NCBI GenBank assembly: GCA_029861845.1
Contig: JAOTYM010000020.1
Span: forward strand, 1-43,851
Direction: 5' to 3'
DNA from: Gammaproteobacteria bacterium
GTDB lineage: Bacteria; Pseudomonadota; Gammaproteobacteria; Acidiferrobacterales; SPGG2
DNA length: 43,851 nucleotides
Positions 33,808 to 42,579 of the stretch are shown piece by piece. Below the pieces are notes generated by a model. That model searched no databases. It saw only the letters and a program-made list of their open reading frames with translations, and was not told where the DNA came from. Position 1 is the stretch's first letter. Every line of letters starts with the position of its first letter. The translations under genes were made by a program, and so were the position numbers.

Positions 33808-34281
33808 ATGGCTAAACTCACCCACTTCAATACTGATGGCGAAGCGCACATGGTAGATGTGGGCGCTAAGGACATTAGCCGACGTACTGCCATTGCCGAG
33901 GGACGCATCTACACAAAACCCGAAACCTTGGCGCTGATTCAACAGGGTGGACACGCGAAGGGCGACGTCTTGGGGGTTGCCCGGGTGGCAGGCATTATGG
34001 CAGCGAAGAAAACCTCCGAACTCATACCATTATGTCACCCGCTGACACTAACCCATATAGAAATCGACTTGCAGGTACTGTCCCAAGAGGGCTGTGTCCG
34101 ATGTCGAGCGACGGTGGAAACGCGTGAGCGTACGGGAGTAGAAATGGAGGCTATGATGGCGGTCGAGATTTCACTTCTCACCATCTATGACATGTGCAAA
34201 TCCGTAGATCGTAGAATGACGCTCAGTGATATTCGTTTGCTAGAAAAGTCTGGTGGTAAATCGGGGAGCTGGAAACGCTAG
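33808..34281 (+). CDS. moaC: Cyclic pyranopterin monophosphate synthase MoaC
   Basis: The protein has 157 residues from ATG 33808 with an AGGGCG site; an earlier ATG at 33781 adds nine non-family residues. Motifs: [46 protein letters not shown] and the [22 protein letters not shown] helix (split). MoaC converts the MoaA product to cPMP, the second half of the first step of molybdenum cofactor synthesis, in the cytosol. moaA is not in the window. It starts an apparent operon with birA and the genes that follow. Confidence 0.95.
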   Translation: MAKLTHFNTDGEAHMVDVGAKDISRRTAIAEGRIYTKPETLALIQQGGHAKGDVLGVARVAGIMAAKKTSELIPLCHPLTLTHIEIDLQVLSQEGCVRCRATVETRERTGVEMEAMMAVEISLLTIYDMCKSVDRRMTLSDIRLLEKSGGKSGSWKR

Positions 34282-34297
34282 ATAGTACCTCATTGGA

Positions 34298-35053
34298 ATG
34301 ACGGCAACACTGAATATCCCGCCGCTGTACGAGTTGGTGACATACGATAGCATCGATAGTGCTACCAGCGAGGCCAAACGACTAGCTTTATCGGGCGCGG
34401 AAGAGGGTACATTGGTGTGGGTTAAGGACCAGACGGCCGGCCGCGGTCGCTTCGACCATCAATGGCTTTCTGAGCCTGGGAATCTTCACTGCGCAATTGT
34501 TCTGCGACCCGATGAGCCAATGGCGATTGCTGGGCAAATCAATTATGTGGCGGCGGTGAGTCTAGCCACTGCAATTGCCGGTCTCGTGACGCCTATGACC
34601 GAGCTTCGATATCGTTGGCCGAATGATTTGCTTCTGAACGACCTTAAAGTAGCAGGGATACTATTAGATCCCTGTGGCGTTAACAATGGCAATATCGAGT
34701 CGCTAGCCTTGGGTGTCAATGTCAATGTTAAATCGCATCCGAAGGACCTAGACGACAGTGCTGCGAACATGCACGCTGATGGCTTCTCGAAGTCGACGGA
34801 CGCCGAGCTCCTCGAAAGCTTTAGCCGAAACTTTCTGTCTTGGATCAATCGTTGGGCCGAAGAAGGGTTCGGTCCGATTGGTAAAGCCTGGATACAGCGC
34901 GCGAACGGTGTGGGTCAACCAATAGAGCTACAGCTAACGAAAGAAGTGGTAAGTGGCGAGTTTGTGGAACTAGATTCGGAGGGCGCGCTCGTTGTTAAGC
35001 TTGCAGATAATGCGAGACGTAAAGTTACTGTTGCAGAGTTCTTTTCTATGTAG
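34298..35053 (+). CDS. birA: Biotin--[acetyl-CoA-carboxylase] ligase
   Basis: The protein has 251 residues, with no N-terminal helix-turn-helix, so it is a ligase only and not a bio-operon repressor. The biotin/ATP-binding segments are ATSEAKRLA, DQTAGRGRFDHQW, RWPNDLLLNDLKVAGIL and the C-terminal SH3-like cap. It attaches biotin to carboxylase carrier subunits in the cytosol. It begins 16 bp after moaC. A lipoate ligase is less likely because the GRGR and WPNDL segments are BirA-type. Confidence 0.92.
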   Translation: MTATLNIPPLYELVTYDSIDSATSEAKRLALSGAEEGTLVWVKDQTAGRGRFDHQWLSEPGNLHCAIVLRPDEPMAIAGQINYVAAVSLATAIAGLVTPMTELRYRWPNDLLLNDLKVAGILLDPCGVNNGNIESLALGVNVNVKSHPKDLDDSAANMHADGFSKSTDAELLESFSRNFLSWINRWAEEGFGPIGKAWIQRANGVGQPIELQLTKEVVSGEFVELDSEGALVVKLADNARRKVTVAEFFSM

Positions 35054-35065
35054 TGCTGGAGTCGC

Positions 35066-35392
35066 ATGACTGACGATTCAGAAAACGATTTGGCGCTTGG
35101 CGTCTACAGTACGGATACCAGTGGTGAGCAAAGACTCGTCCATCAGTATGAAGATGGTGATTATGGGTTGGAAGACATTTACTGCCATTTCGAACTCGGC
35201 GAGCTGGAATCCACAGACCCATCGGAAAACACCATCATTTGGCTGAGTGATACCGAATTGCACCAGCTGAAGGTGATGGCTGACGCGCGTAGCTTTGATT
35301 TCGAAGAGGGTTTCATCGAAATGTGCAAGGACGTGCAACGCTTCGGCGCAGATATGGCAGCCGAAAGAGTGAAATTTATTGCCAATTTTTAG
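35066..35392 (+). CDS. Small acidic protein of unknown function
   Basis: The protein has 108 residues and is acidic (many Asp/Glu). It has no signal or membrane segment and no recognised motif. It starts 12 bp after birA with a TGGAG ribosome site, so it is a real member of the moaC-birA operon. A short helix-rich end (ARSFDFEEGFIEMCKDVQRF) suggests a folded domain. I do not recognise the family. Confidence 0.7.
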   Translation: MTDDSENDLALGVYSTDTSGEQRLVHQYEDGDYGLEDIYCHFELGELESTDPSENTIIWLSDTELHQLKVMADARSFDFEEGFIEMCKDVQRFGADMAAERVKFIANF

Positions 35393-35411
35393 AAAGGGTA
35401 ACGAACGAATT

Positions 35412-36596
35412 GTGATTGCTAGAGGTATCGTATGTTTTCTGATTTTGGGCCTGCTGCTCTGGGTGCCGACATCTACTGCGAGCAGTGAGGCGAAGGAGGC
35501 GAATGATCAAGAGCTGTTAATGGCAGCCGAGGCCGGACGTCTCGATTTGGTGGTAGAGATGTTGGATCGCGGCGCAAAGACTGATGCGCGTGACACGCGC
35601 CCTGAGCGCAACACAGCCCTTATGCTGGCCGCGAAGCGGGGCCATCGAGACATCGTCGCGTTGTTACTTTCTCGTGGAGCGGATATTAATGCGCGCGCAT
35701 CAGACAACTGGACGGCGCTGATGCAAGCTGCCCATGAGGGCTACCTCGGCGTGGTCAAACTGCTTCTCGACCACGGTGCCGACATTGGCGCGCGCGAAAC
35801 TAGATATGGAAATACCGCACTTATATTGGCAGCAGGGCGTGGGCACAGTGAGATCGTGATAGAACTTTTGCGCAATGGGGCTGAGGTCGATGCCGCAGGC
35901 CTGAAACAAGGCAACACGGCACTGATGCAAGCGGCTGCTAATCGTCTTGGTTTGCAGTCAACCATCGAGCTTATTATAAGTGGGGCCGACGTGAATTCTC
36001 GAGCCCATGACGGCTGGACCGCGTTGATGGCGGCGGCGAGAAAGGGCAACCTCAAAATAGTTGAATTGCTACTAGCCAATAAAGCGAATGTCAACGCCCG
36101 TACACAAGATGGTTATTCAGCCCTGCTGTTGGCCGGTGAAGCTGGCCACGTACGTACGGTGGATGCATTGCTAAACGCTGGTGCCGATGTGAATGTGCGC
36201 ACGGATAGTGGGGAAAGTCCTCTCGGCCGAGCGGCCCTGCAAGGTGATATCACGATGTTAAAGCGCCTGCTTGATGCCGGTGCTGAATTGCAAGGTTACG
36301 GTAGGCGCGGGCAGACACCATTGATGTTGGCGACACGTGCCGGCCAAACACGGGCTGTCCTATGGTTGCTCGACCAGGGTGCCGATGTCGATGCGACCGA
36401 CGAACAGGATGGCAATACGGCATTGATGCTGGCTGCCAATGGTGGCCACGTCGATATCTTGAAGTTATTGCTTGCCGCCGGAGCGGACGTACATATAAAA
36501 GCAAAGGACGGATGGACGGCGTTGGCGGCGGCGGAAATGATCGGTGATATAGAAGCTGCGAGTCTAATCAAGAGGGCTGCCGCGAGTACTCAATAG
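35412..36596 (+). CDS. Exported ankyrin-repeat protein
   Basis: The protein has about 394 residues from GTG 35412. A TTG at 35379 would overlap the previous gene, but AAAGGG at 35393-35398 suits the later start better though at 13 bp. A signal peptide (IARGIVCFLILGLLLW) is followed by about ten to eleven ankyrin repeats of 33-34 residues, each with the TALMLAA...GHxxIVxLLLxxGAD pattern. The protein presumably works by protein-protein binding in the periplasm or outside the cell. Ankyrin-rich secreted proteins are common in host-associated bacteria, but also occur in free-living ones. No catalytic domain is present. Confidence 0.9.
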   Translation: MIARGIVCFLILGLLLWVPTSTASSEAKEANDQELLMAAEAGRLDLVVEMLDRGAKTDARDTRPERNTALMLAAKRGHRDIVALLLSRGADINARASDNWTALMQAAHEGYLGVVKLLLDHGADIGARETRYGNTALILAAGRGHSEIVIELLRNGAEVDAAGLKQGNTALMQAAANRLGLQSTIELIISGADVNSRAHDGWTALMAAARKGNLKIVELLLANKANVNARTQDGYSALLLAGEAGHVRTVDALLNAGADVNVRTDSGESPLGRAALQGDITMLKRLLDAGAELQGYGRRGQTPLMLATRAGQTRAVLWLLDQGADVDATDEQDGNTALMLAANGGHVDILKLLLAAGADVHIKAKDGWTALAAAEMIGDIEAASLIKRAAASTQ

Positions 36597-37125
36597 GCTT
36601 AAACGACAACCGATCGAGCGGGGTGTCGGTGCGGTGTAATACCACCTCGAGCTCACCGACACACCACTGAATCTGCAAGAGCGAAACGGCTGATGCCAAG
36701 ATGGTTGGACCGTCCCTTTCAAACCCTGGGTATATTCGAGGCGCTTGGATGCCATGAGGCCGTCGAGGAGAAAGGGAGCGCGCATTTCATTGGGGGCCGG
36801 AGGTCGCCACTCCAATGAGAGCCCGGATATACGCTCGCATCTATCCATTCATTCAAGGCAACGTTTTGCTTGCAGATCGAGACGAGGCCATGTATACGTT
36901 CGCAGTCGCACCTTATCGCTATCAGCCGGATTGCTTGCCAAAACGGAGGCGCCCATATAAGTCCATATGCAGTCGTTCGACGGCTCGAAGAACGACGCAG
37001 CAAGTCCCGTGTTCAAGGCGCGCAGGAGTTTTGCGGGGATCAGTACTGCACGGTCCTGCAAGGTAAGGCAAATTACGCAACGGGCATCCCGGTAGTTGGG
37101 GTCTAAATCAAACAGTTGCAATCTA
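36597..37125. other. Approx. 530 bp without a recognisable gene
   Basis: Frames in this stretch give only unrelated short translations and no known domain. It begins with a hairpin (36622-36662) after the ankyrin gene and ends at the truncated aldo/keto reductase fragment. It looks like an old junction between the moaC-ankyrin operon and the glycan cluster, possibly carrying eroded coding DNA; this is inference. Confidence 0.5.
36622..36663. repeat. Nested inverted repeats downstream of the ankyrin gene
   Basis: The outer arms GTGTCGGTG (36623-36631) and CACCGACAC (36654-36662) enclose an inner pair GGTG (36633-36636) and CACC (36643-36646). No T-run follows, so it is not a classical terminator, but it lies 26 bp after the stop codon and could form a cruciform or an RNA end structure. 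Confidence 0.45.
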
Positions 37126-37374
37126 ATGAACGAACTCATACGCAGGGACAGAACACTCGCTCAGGCTGCTATTCAGTGTGTCCTCGCCAAGGAAGGGGTG
37201 ACCGTGACATTGCCCCGCGCCGTCAATCGCAAGGAGTTGGTGGAAAACCTCGGCAGCCTGACGACTCCATCGGTGTCCGTCGGGGAAATGGCGAAAATCC
37301 ACACCGTCACCATGGACCAGGCCGCGCATCGTTTTCACCGGTCGCAGCGCGGTTCGGACAACTTAGTGTCGTGA
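37126..37374 (+). pseudogene. Truncated aldo/keto reductase, C-terminal remnant
   Basis: About 82 codons from ATG 37126 (MNELIRRDRTLAQAA) resemble the C-terminal end of the intact aldo/keto reductase next door: RDRTLAQAAIQCVLAKEGVT against ENRTLTQAALQFVRQLAGVS, and TLPRAVNRKELVENLGSL against VIPRAINKSQLDEILGTL. The TIM-barrel catalytic part is absent, and an in-frame TAG lies at 37093-37095. The TGA stop at 37372-37374 overlaps the GTG start of the next gene by GTGA, so the remnant may have been a first copy of a tandem pair. A short functional protein cannot be excluded. Confidence 0.65.
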
Positions 37375-38405
37375 ACTACCGGCAGTTCGGTAACACGGAC
37401 TTAATCGTGTCCGAGATTGGTTTGGGTTGCCAATCACTCGGTGGCGGTCTGTACCACCGCGACGACGGGATGGCCTTGCGGACACTCTGGCGTGCGTTCG
37501 AGGCCGGCATCACATTCTACGACACGTCGGATCATTACAGTGTTGGTCACAGCGAAGAGCTCATTGGGCGGGCGTTCAGCTCAAGACGAGATCGGGTGAT
37601 CATCTCGAGCAAAGCCGGGACCCGTTACACCAGGACAGCAAGGCTTGCGCTGCACATGCGACCCGTGCTGCGGCCAGTGAGCGGTCTACTCAGGCCGTTG
37701 AAGCTGACCTTCGGCCGGCTGCGTTCGAGGCAACGGCAGAGCGACTTCTCCCCACAGTACTTGCGCCACTGCGTCGAGCATAGTTTGCGCCGTCTCAAGA
37801 CGGACTATCTCGATCTCTTCCAGCTACATAAACCACCTCCTGACATCTTGCGGGAGGCGGCTTTCCTGCCAACACTCGAGTCATTACGGACCCAGGGCAA
37901 GATCCGCCACTATGGAGTCGCGTGCGACACAGTCGACGACGCGCTGAGTTGTCTGACTATGACCGGCATCGCCTCGATCCAGGTCACCCTGAATCTCCTC
38001 GATCAGGAAGCCATTCCTCGCGTCCTCCCGCTGGCGAAGCAAAGAAACTGTGCGGTTATCGCGAGGAACCCGCGTGGCCAGGGTCATCTCACCCGCGAGT
38101 TCGCCGATATCTTGGCCGAAGATTACGCCCACGACCGGGCCGCATTCGAAGAGATCCAGCACAGGGCCCGCAAGTTTTGCTTCCTGGAGAAGGAAAACCG
38201 CACCTTGACGCAGGCTGCACTGCAGTTCGTGCGGCAACTAGCCGGTGTGTCGGTCGTCATTCCACGTGCTATCAACAAGTCGCAACTCGATGAGATTCTG
38301 GGCACCCTCGAATGCCCCCCACTTTCCCCCGACGAATTGACGGCAATCAGTACACTGAGCAGCCAAATGGCCAAGCCGATACGTCGGTACCGCTACCGCA
38401 CGTAA
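37371..38405 (+). CDS. Aldo/keto reductase
   Basis: The protein has 344 residues from GTG 37371 (VNYRQFGNTDLIVSEIGLG). The frame stays open upstream to 37116, but that part is the shadow of the truncated relative. The catalytic tetrad is Asp51 and Tyr56 (FYDTSDHYS), Lys81 (IISSKAGT) and His153 (FQLHKPP). The usual NADPH-binding tail PRAINKSQLDEIL is present. It reduces a sugar, ketone or aldehyde group, probably in the sugar chemistry of the glycan cluster downstream. It overlaps the previous stop by four bases, indicating coupled translation. Confidence 0.9.
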   Translation: MNYRQFGNTDLIVSEIGLGCQSLGGGLYHRDDGMALRTLWRAFEAGITFYDTSDHYSVGHSEELIGRAFSSRRDRVIISSKAGTRYTRTARLALHMRPVLRPVSGLLRPLKLTFGRLRSRQRQSDFSPQYLRHCVEHSLRRLKTDYLDLFQLHKPPPDILREAAFLPTLESLRTQGKIRHYGVACDTVDDALSCLTMTGIASIQVTLNLLDQEAIPRVLPLAKQRNCAVIARNPRGQGHLTREFADILAEDYAHDRAAFEEIQHRARKFCFLEKENRTLTQAALQFVRQLAGVSVVIPRAINKSQLDEILGTLECPPLSPDELTAISTLSSQMAKPIRRYRYRT

Positions 38406-38424
38406 CGGGTCAACGAGAACGGGC

Positions 38425-39552
38425 TTGAAGATCTTGTGTCTTTGCTACGAATTTCCTCCGTTGGGCGGAGGTGGCGCCCGTGTGGTCGATGGACTCACCA
38501 ACGGATTGGCGGTTGCCGGGGATCGCGTCGATCTGTTGACTATGGCTTACCGGGGTTTGCCCAGGAGAGAAGTCATCGGGGAAATCCATGTCCACCGCGT
38601 CTCGCCGTTCAGATTTCGGCAGAGCGTATGTTCCGCATTAGAGATGATCCCTTACGTCCTCCTGGCAACGGTTCACGCCCGGCGCTACGTGCGCCAAAAC
38701 AGCTACGCGATCATTCATGCACATTTCATCTTTCCGGACGGGCTTGTCGCGTACCTGATCAAAAAGATGACGGGCCTGAGATATCTGATTACCGCGCACG
38801 GATCAGATGTGCCAGGGTACAACCCGGAGCGGTTTCGTACCTTGCACGTTTTGCTGCGGCCGTTGTGGAAGAAGATCACCAGCAATGCGGAATACATCGT
38901 TTGCCCCAGTCAATCGCTCAAGAAGCTGGTCCGGCAATCCGATGCTGAAGCCCGCATTACGATCATCCCCAACGGATTCAACAGCAATAAATTCGTTCCA
39001 AACAGTCAAAAACGCGACCGTATACTCGTGGTGACTCGGATGTTTGCCAGGAAAGGCGTTCAGTACGTTCTTCGGGCCCTTAGCGAGGCGCCGTCGGCTC
39101 ACGAGCTCATCGTCGTTGGTGACGGTCCCTACCTACCTACTTTACGGCGGCTCGCGCAGGACCTAAACGTTCACGCGACCTTCCTCGGCGCGCTCGATAA
39201 TGACTCGCCGAAGCTCAAGGAGCTTTACGAGACTTCGCTCATCTTCGTCTTGGCGTCTGAGGCGGAGAATTTCCCTGTCGTCTTGCTCGAAGCGATGTCG
39301 GCCGGCTGCGCAATCATCACGACTCTTAAAACGGGTTGCGAGGAGGTCGTCGGCGATGCCGCGCTGCTGGTCGACCCAAGAGACGCCACCGCGATTGGCG
39401 CGGCGCTGAAGAAGCTCACAATAGACCGCAACCTCTGCGACCGGCTGGGCCGGGCTGGCCGTCATCGGCTGTGCCAGAATTTCGAATGGCGGATCGTCGC
39501 CGAAAAGTATCGCACCGTCTACCAATCCGTCGTCGACGAGCAGGCGAGTTGA
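38425..39552 (+). CDS. Glycosyltransferase family 4 protein
   Basis: The protein has 375 residues from TTG 38425 (MKILCLCYEFPPLGGGGARV after initiation), a typical GT4 opening. It has a GT-B fold with ITAHGSDVPG, VCPSQSLKKLV and IPNGFNSNKF. The EX7E motif is ENFPVVLLE in SEAENFPVVLLEAMSAGC. It transfers a sugar from a nucleotide-sugar donor onto a lipid- or glycan-acceptor at the inner membrane. It is 19 bp after the reductase and precedes the flippase-like gene. Confidence 0.92.
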   Translation: MKILCLCYEFPPLGGGGARVVDGLTNGLAVAGDRVDLLTMAYRGLPRREVIGEIHVHRVSPFRFRQSVCSALEMIPYVLLATVHARRYVRQNSYAIIHAHFIFPDGLVAYLIKKMTGLRYLITAHGSDVPGYNPERFRTLHVLLRPLWKKITSNAEYIVCPSQSLKKLVRQSDAEARITIIPNGFNSNKFVPNSQKRDRILVVTRMFARKGVQYVLRALSEAPSAHELIVVGDGPYLPTLRRLAQDLNVHATFLGALDNDSPKLKELYETSLIFVLASEAENFPVVLLEAMSAGCAIITTLKTGCEEVVGDAALLVDPRDATAIGAALKKLTIDRNLCDRLGRAGRHRLCQNFEWRIVAEKYRTVYQSVVDEQAS

Positions 39553-39557
39553 TTACG

Positions 39558-40538
39558 ATGAGTGGGAGTGCCCGATTCTTAGTCAAACTCGGCGTTTCGC
39601 TGGGACTGCTGTATTTCATCTTGTCAGTGGTTCCGTTATCCGACATTCTGGGAAACCTGCGAGACACACGTCCCTGGCCGGCGCTCGCAGGCCTTGCTCT
39701 GATGCCTGTTATGTTCTATCTGTTGGCAACGCAAACCCGTGTGCTGGCCACGCAACAGGGCATGAGCCTTTCCGTTGGTCAGATCTTCCGTATTAGCTTC
39801 ATCACTAATTTCTACGGGCTGTTTCTGCCGGGCACCCTGGCGGGGGGCGTGATTCGCTGGTACAAGTACGCACGCGTCGACAACAAGCCGATAGAGGCGC
39901 TTGCTACCATTGCATTCGGCCGGTTGCTCAACACCCTGGTGGCGGTCGCGCTCGGCATGCTCTGCTGGGCGCTTGATAATACCGCCCGTCAAGATGCTGC
40001 AGTCGGCGCTAGCCTCGGCGTTGTTCTCGCACTGCTTGTGTTCATCTATTGGCTATTCTCCCACCAGGACCACGCACGTCAGCTTGCAACAAAGCTCGAT
40101 GCCCGTGCGTACGTGCCAGCGCTGGTGCGCAGCGCAACGGGGCGTATTCTCCGCGCCGCTTCAGAGTTTCACCGTCTGCCAGTTCGTAGGATCCTGTCTA
40201 TTTCCGTGGTGCTGTTGATCTACCATCTGCTTGGCATCGCTTCCTACGTACTGTTTTCTCGGGCGCTGGAGATCGACACCTCCGTGATCAGTCTCGGCTG
40301 GATCAGAACGGCGGTGCTGCTTGTCATCTTGATTCCGGTGTCGATCGGCGGTCTGGGAATCCGGGAAGGAGGTCTGATTTACATGTTGCACGCTTACGGC
40401 GTGTCACCTGCACTGGCGGTTGCATTGTCGTTGCTGCTGTTCGGCCGGAAACTGCTAGCGGGAGCCATAGGGGCGATATTCGAGATGTGGGATGTCCTGG
40501 GCCAGCGTGGCAGTTGGCTCGCGCGGCGACTGCGGTAG
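39558..40538 (+). CDS. Lysylphosphatidylglycerol synthase/UPF0104-type flippase-like membrane protein
   Basis: The protein has 326 residues from ATG 39558, which is 5 bp after the GT4 stop; upstream frame to 39336 lies inside the glycosyltransferase. Multiple membrane segments are seen, with VKLGVSLGLLYFILSVVPL at the start and the GGLGIREGGLIYMLHAYGVS motif of the LPG synthase transmembrane/AglD family. It probably flips or otherwise handles a lipid-linked sugar or membrane lipid. Position between two glycosyltransferases supports a glycan-export role. Confidence 0.88.
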   Translation: MSGSARFLVKLGVSLGLLYFILSVVPLSDILGNLRDTRPWPALAGLALMPVMFYLLATQTRVLATQQGMSLSVGQIFRISFITNFYGLFLPGTLAGGVIRWYKYARVDNKPIEALATIAFGRLLNTLVAVALGMLCWALDNTARQDAAVGASLGVVLALLVFIYWLFSHQDHARQLATKLDARAYVPALVRSATGRILRAASEFHRLPVRRILSISVVLLIYHLLGIASYVLFSRALEIDTSVISLGWIRTAVLLVILIPVSIGGLGIREGGLIYMLHAYGVSPALAVALSLLLFGRKLLAGAIGAIFEMWDVLGQRGSWLARRLR

Positions 40539-40575
40539 CGATGCTGTCGAGCCGCGTTACGCCCCGTTTTCTGCG

Positions 40576-41679
40576 ATGAGAGTTTGCCTGATCTGCGTCG
40601 AAATCTTTGCCTGGGGCAAGTACGGTGGGTTTGGTCGCGCAACCAGGATGCTCGGACGCGAACTCGCTCGGCGGGGCACGGAAGTCTATGCGGTCGTGCC
40701 GAGGCGACGAGGTCAGGCGCCGATAGAACAGCTCGATGGAATTACCGTGCTCGGGTTTCCGATGTATTCTCCCCTGTCAATGACGCGACTGTTCAGGGAG
40801 TGCGACGCTGATATCTATCATTCGCAACACCCTTCATTCGGCACTTATCTGGCTCTGAGAACGTTGCCGTGCAGGCGGCATATCGTGACGTTTCGCGACC
40901 CGAAGGACTACCTCGACTGGAAGATCGAGTTTCAGAATCCGTCGGTCAATAGGCTACAAGTCGTGTTGAATTGGCTCTATGAGGACTGGATCGGTGTTAG
41001 ACGTGCTGTCCGCCAACTCGACGGGCTCTACTCTACGGCCGAGTACCTGAACGACAAGTTGAAACGAAAGTACAGGCTCAATTCAACTCTCGATACGCTG
41101 CCAACCCCAGTGAAACTTCGACGGAACGTCGTCAAGTCAACCGTGCCGACCGTGTGTTGCGTGAGCCGCTTGGATCGACGCAAGAGGCCACACCTTTTCT
41201 TCGAGCTGGCGAAGCAATTCCCACACGTGGAGTTCATAGCAGCCGGTCAGTCCCGTGACAAGACATGGGAGCAGCAACTCGGAGAGCGATACGGCAACGT
41301 GCCGAACCTGAAATTGGTCGGCTTTCTGGATCAGTTTCGGTCGTCGGCGCTGTCGGATCTACTGGCCCGAAGCTGGATCTTGGTCAATACCGCCGCGCGT
41401 GAGGGTCTTCCGACGGCTTTTCTGGAAGGGCTTGCTCATCAATGTGCCATTTTGAGTCACGTCAATCCGGATAGCGTTGCTAGCCGGTTCGGCTATCATG
41501 TGGCCGAGGACGATTTCGCCCATGGGCTCTGCGTGCTGCTGAAAGAGGACGCCTGGCGCGAAAAGGGGGAGGCGGGGTATGAATACGTGCGAGACAACTT
41601 CGAGCTGAACCTGGTGATCGAGAAACATCTCGCGGTCTATCAGGCACTCCTAGGTCAGTCCGTGAGCTCGGCCCACTGA
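40576..41679 (+). CDS. Glycosyltransferase (GT4-like) 2
   Basis: The protein has 367 residues from ATG 40576; the open frame to 40492 is in the flippase tail. The GT-B Rossmann start is MRVCLICVEIFAWGKYGGFGR. Further marks are YSTAEYLNDKLKRK, CCVSRLDRRKRPHLF and the EX7E-type motif EGLPTAFLE in AAREGLPTAFLEGLAHQ. The first-domain glycine-rich GKYGGFGRA loop is characteristic of the family. The gene follows the membrane protein by 37 bp and precedes the sulfotransferase, so both act on one glycan. Confidence 0.88.
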   Translation: MRVCLICVEIFAWGKYGGFGRATRMLGRELARRGTEVYAVVPRRRGQAPIEQLDGITVLGFPMYSPLSMTRLFRECDADIYHSQHPSFGTYLALRTLPCRRHIVTFRDPKDYLDWKIEFQNPSVNRLQVVLNWLYEDWIGVRRAVRQLDGLYSTAEYLNDKLKRKYRLNSTLDTLPTPVKLRRNVVKSTVPTVCCVSRLDRRKRPHLFFELAKQFPHVEFIAAGQSRDKTWEQQLGERYGNVPNLKLVGFLDQFRSSALSDLLARSWILVNTAAREGLPTAFLEGLAHQCAILSHVNPDSVASRFGYHVAEDDFAHGLCVLLKEDAWREKGEAGYEYVRDNFELNLVIEKHLAVYQALLGQSVSSAH

Positions 41680-41691
41680 ACCCTGTATGAC

Positions 41692-42579
41692 ATGACAGAG
41701 GCGATTGATTTCATCGGTATCGGCGCGGCCCGTTGCGGCACAAGCTGGATCGCAAATATCCTGCGGTCACACCCCAAGATCTGCGTGTCCGAGCCCAAGG
41801 AGATCCGTTATTTCAACCGCTATGTCTTGCCCGTCTCAAAGGCGAAAGGCAAAGTGAACTCGAACTGCGACAGGGATCTTGCCTGGTATCTGGATCGGTT
41901 CAGGCACGCGCGCGAGGGGCAACTGAGGGGTGAGTACTCGCCGATATATCTGTACGATGAAGCAGCGGCATCCGCTATCAAAAGCTGTTTCCCTGACGTC
42001 AAGTTGATCGCCTGTCTGCGGAATCCGGCTGACCGAGCCTATTCACACTACTGGCTGCATCGCGGCTCGTCAGTGCTTGGCAACATTGCCTTCGAGCGAG
42101 CCTTGCAGCAGGAAGAAGCCTATGTCGGCATGGGGCTCTACGCGAAGCAACTAAAACGGTATCTAGCGCGGTTCGATCGTGATCAATTGCTAGTATTGAT
42201 CTTCGAGGAGTTGATCCGTAATCCGGCGATCGAGATGCGGCGACTTTTCGAGTTCCTGGGTGTTACCTTGGAGCTCGAGCTCGACTTCTCCCGGTATGGC
42301 ATCAACCAACGAGCCAAAGTACGGTCCAGAGCGCTCAAGCGAGCCGCGTTTTCCGTCTCCTGGCTATTGGTCAATGCGCGGCTGAGCATGGTGGTGGACT
42401 GGTTTCGCAAAATGGGTGTGCACACGCTTTTGACAAGCATAAACTCAGCCCCATTGCGCTACCCCCCGATGGCTGAGGCGACCCGGCTAAGGTTGATGGA
42501 GATCTTCAACGAAGATATCGCCGAGCTCGAAAACCTGCTAGAGCGCGACCTCAGTCAATGGAGAGTGTTGGGAGCGTGA
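41692..42579 (+). CDS. Sulfotransferase domain protein
   Basis: The protein has 295 residues. The 5'-phosphosulfate loop is IGAARCGTSWIANILRSHP and the 3'-phosphate-binding segment is CLRNPADRAYSHYW. The FNRYVLP region and the ELIRNPAIEMRRLFEFLGV tail are typical of Sulfotransfer_1/3 family proteins. It transfers sulfate from PAPS to a hydroxyl of a sugar or lipid. In a glycosyltransferase cluster it suggests a sulfated exopolysaccharide or glycolipid. It overlaps the next gene by four bases. Confidence 0.9.
   Translation: MTEAIDFIGIGAARCGTSWIANILRSHPKICVSEPKEIRYFNRYVLPVSKAKGKVNSNCDRDLAWYLDRFRHAREGQLRGEYSPIYLYDEAAASAIKSCFPDVKLIACLRNPADRAYSHYWLHRGSSVLGNIAFERALQQEEAYVGMGLYAKQLKRYLARFDRDQLLVLIFEELIRNPAIEMRRLFEFLGVTLELELDFSRYGINQRAKVRSRALKRAAFSVSWLLVNARLSMVVDWFRKMGVHTLLTSINSAPLRYPPMAEATRLRLMEIFNEDIAELENLLERDLSQWRVLGA

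Noticed and set aside
36849-37139. Short frames on both strands in the 36.6-37.1 kb gap
   Set aside because: Mutually overlapping frames without recognisable domains or ribosome sites; no transposase motif could be supported.
37116-37370. 85-residue N-terminal extension of the aldo/keto reductase
   Set aside because: It is the out-of-frame shadow of the truncated reductase fragment; the conserved reductase N-terminus begins at GTG 37371.
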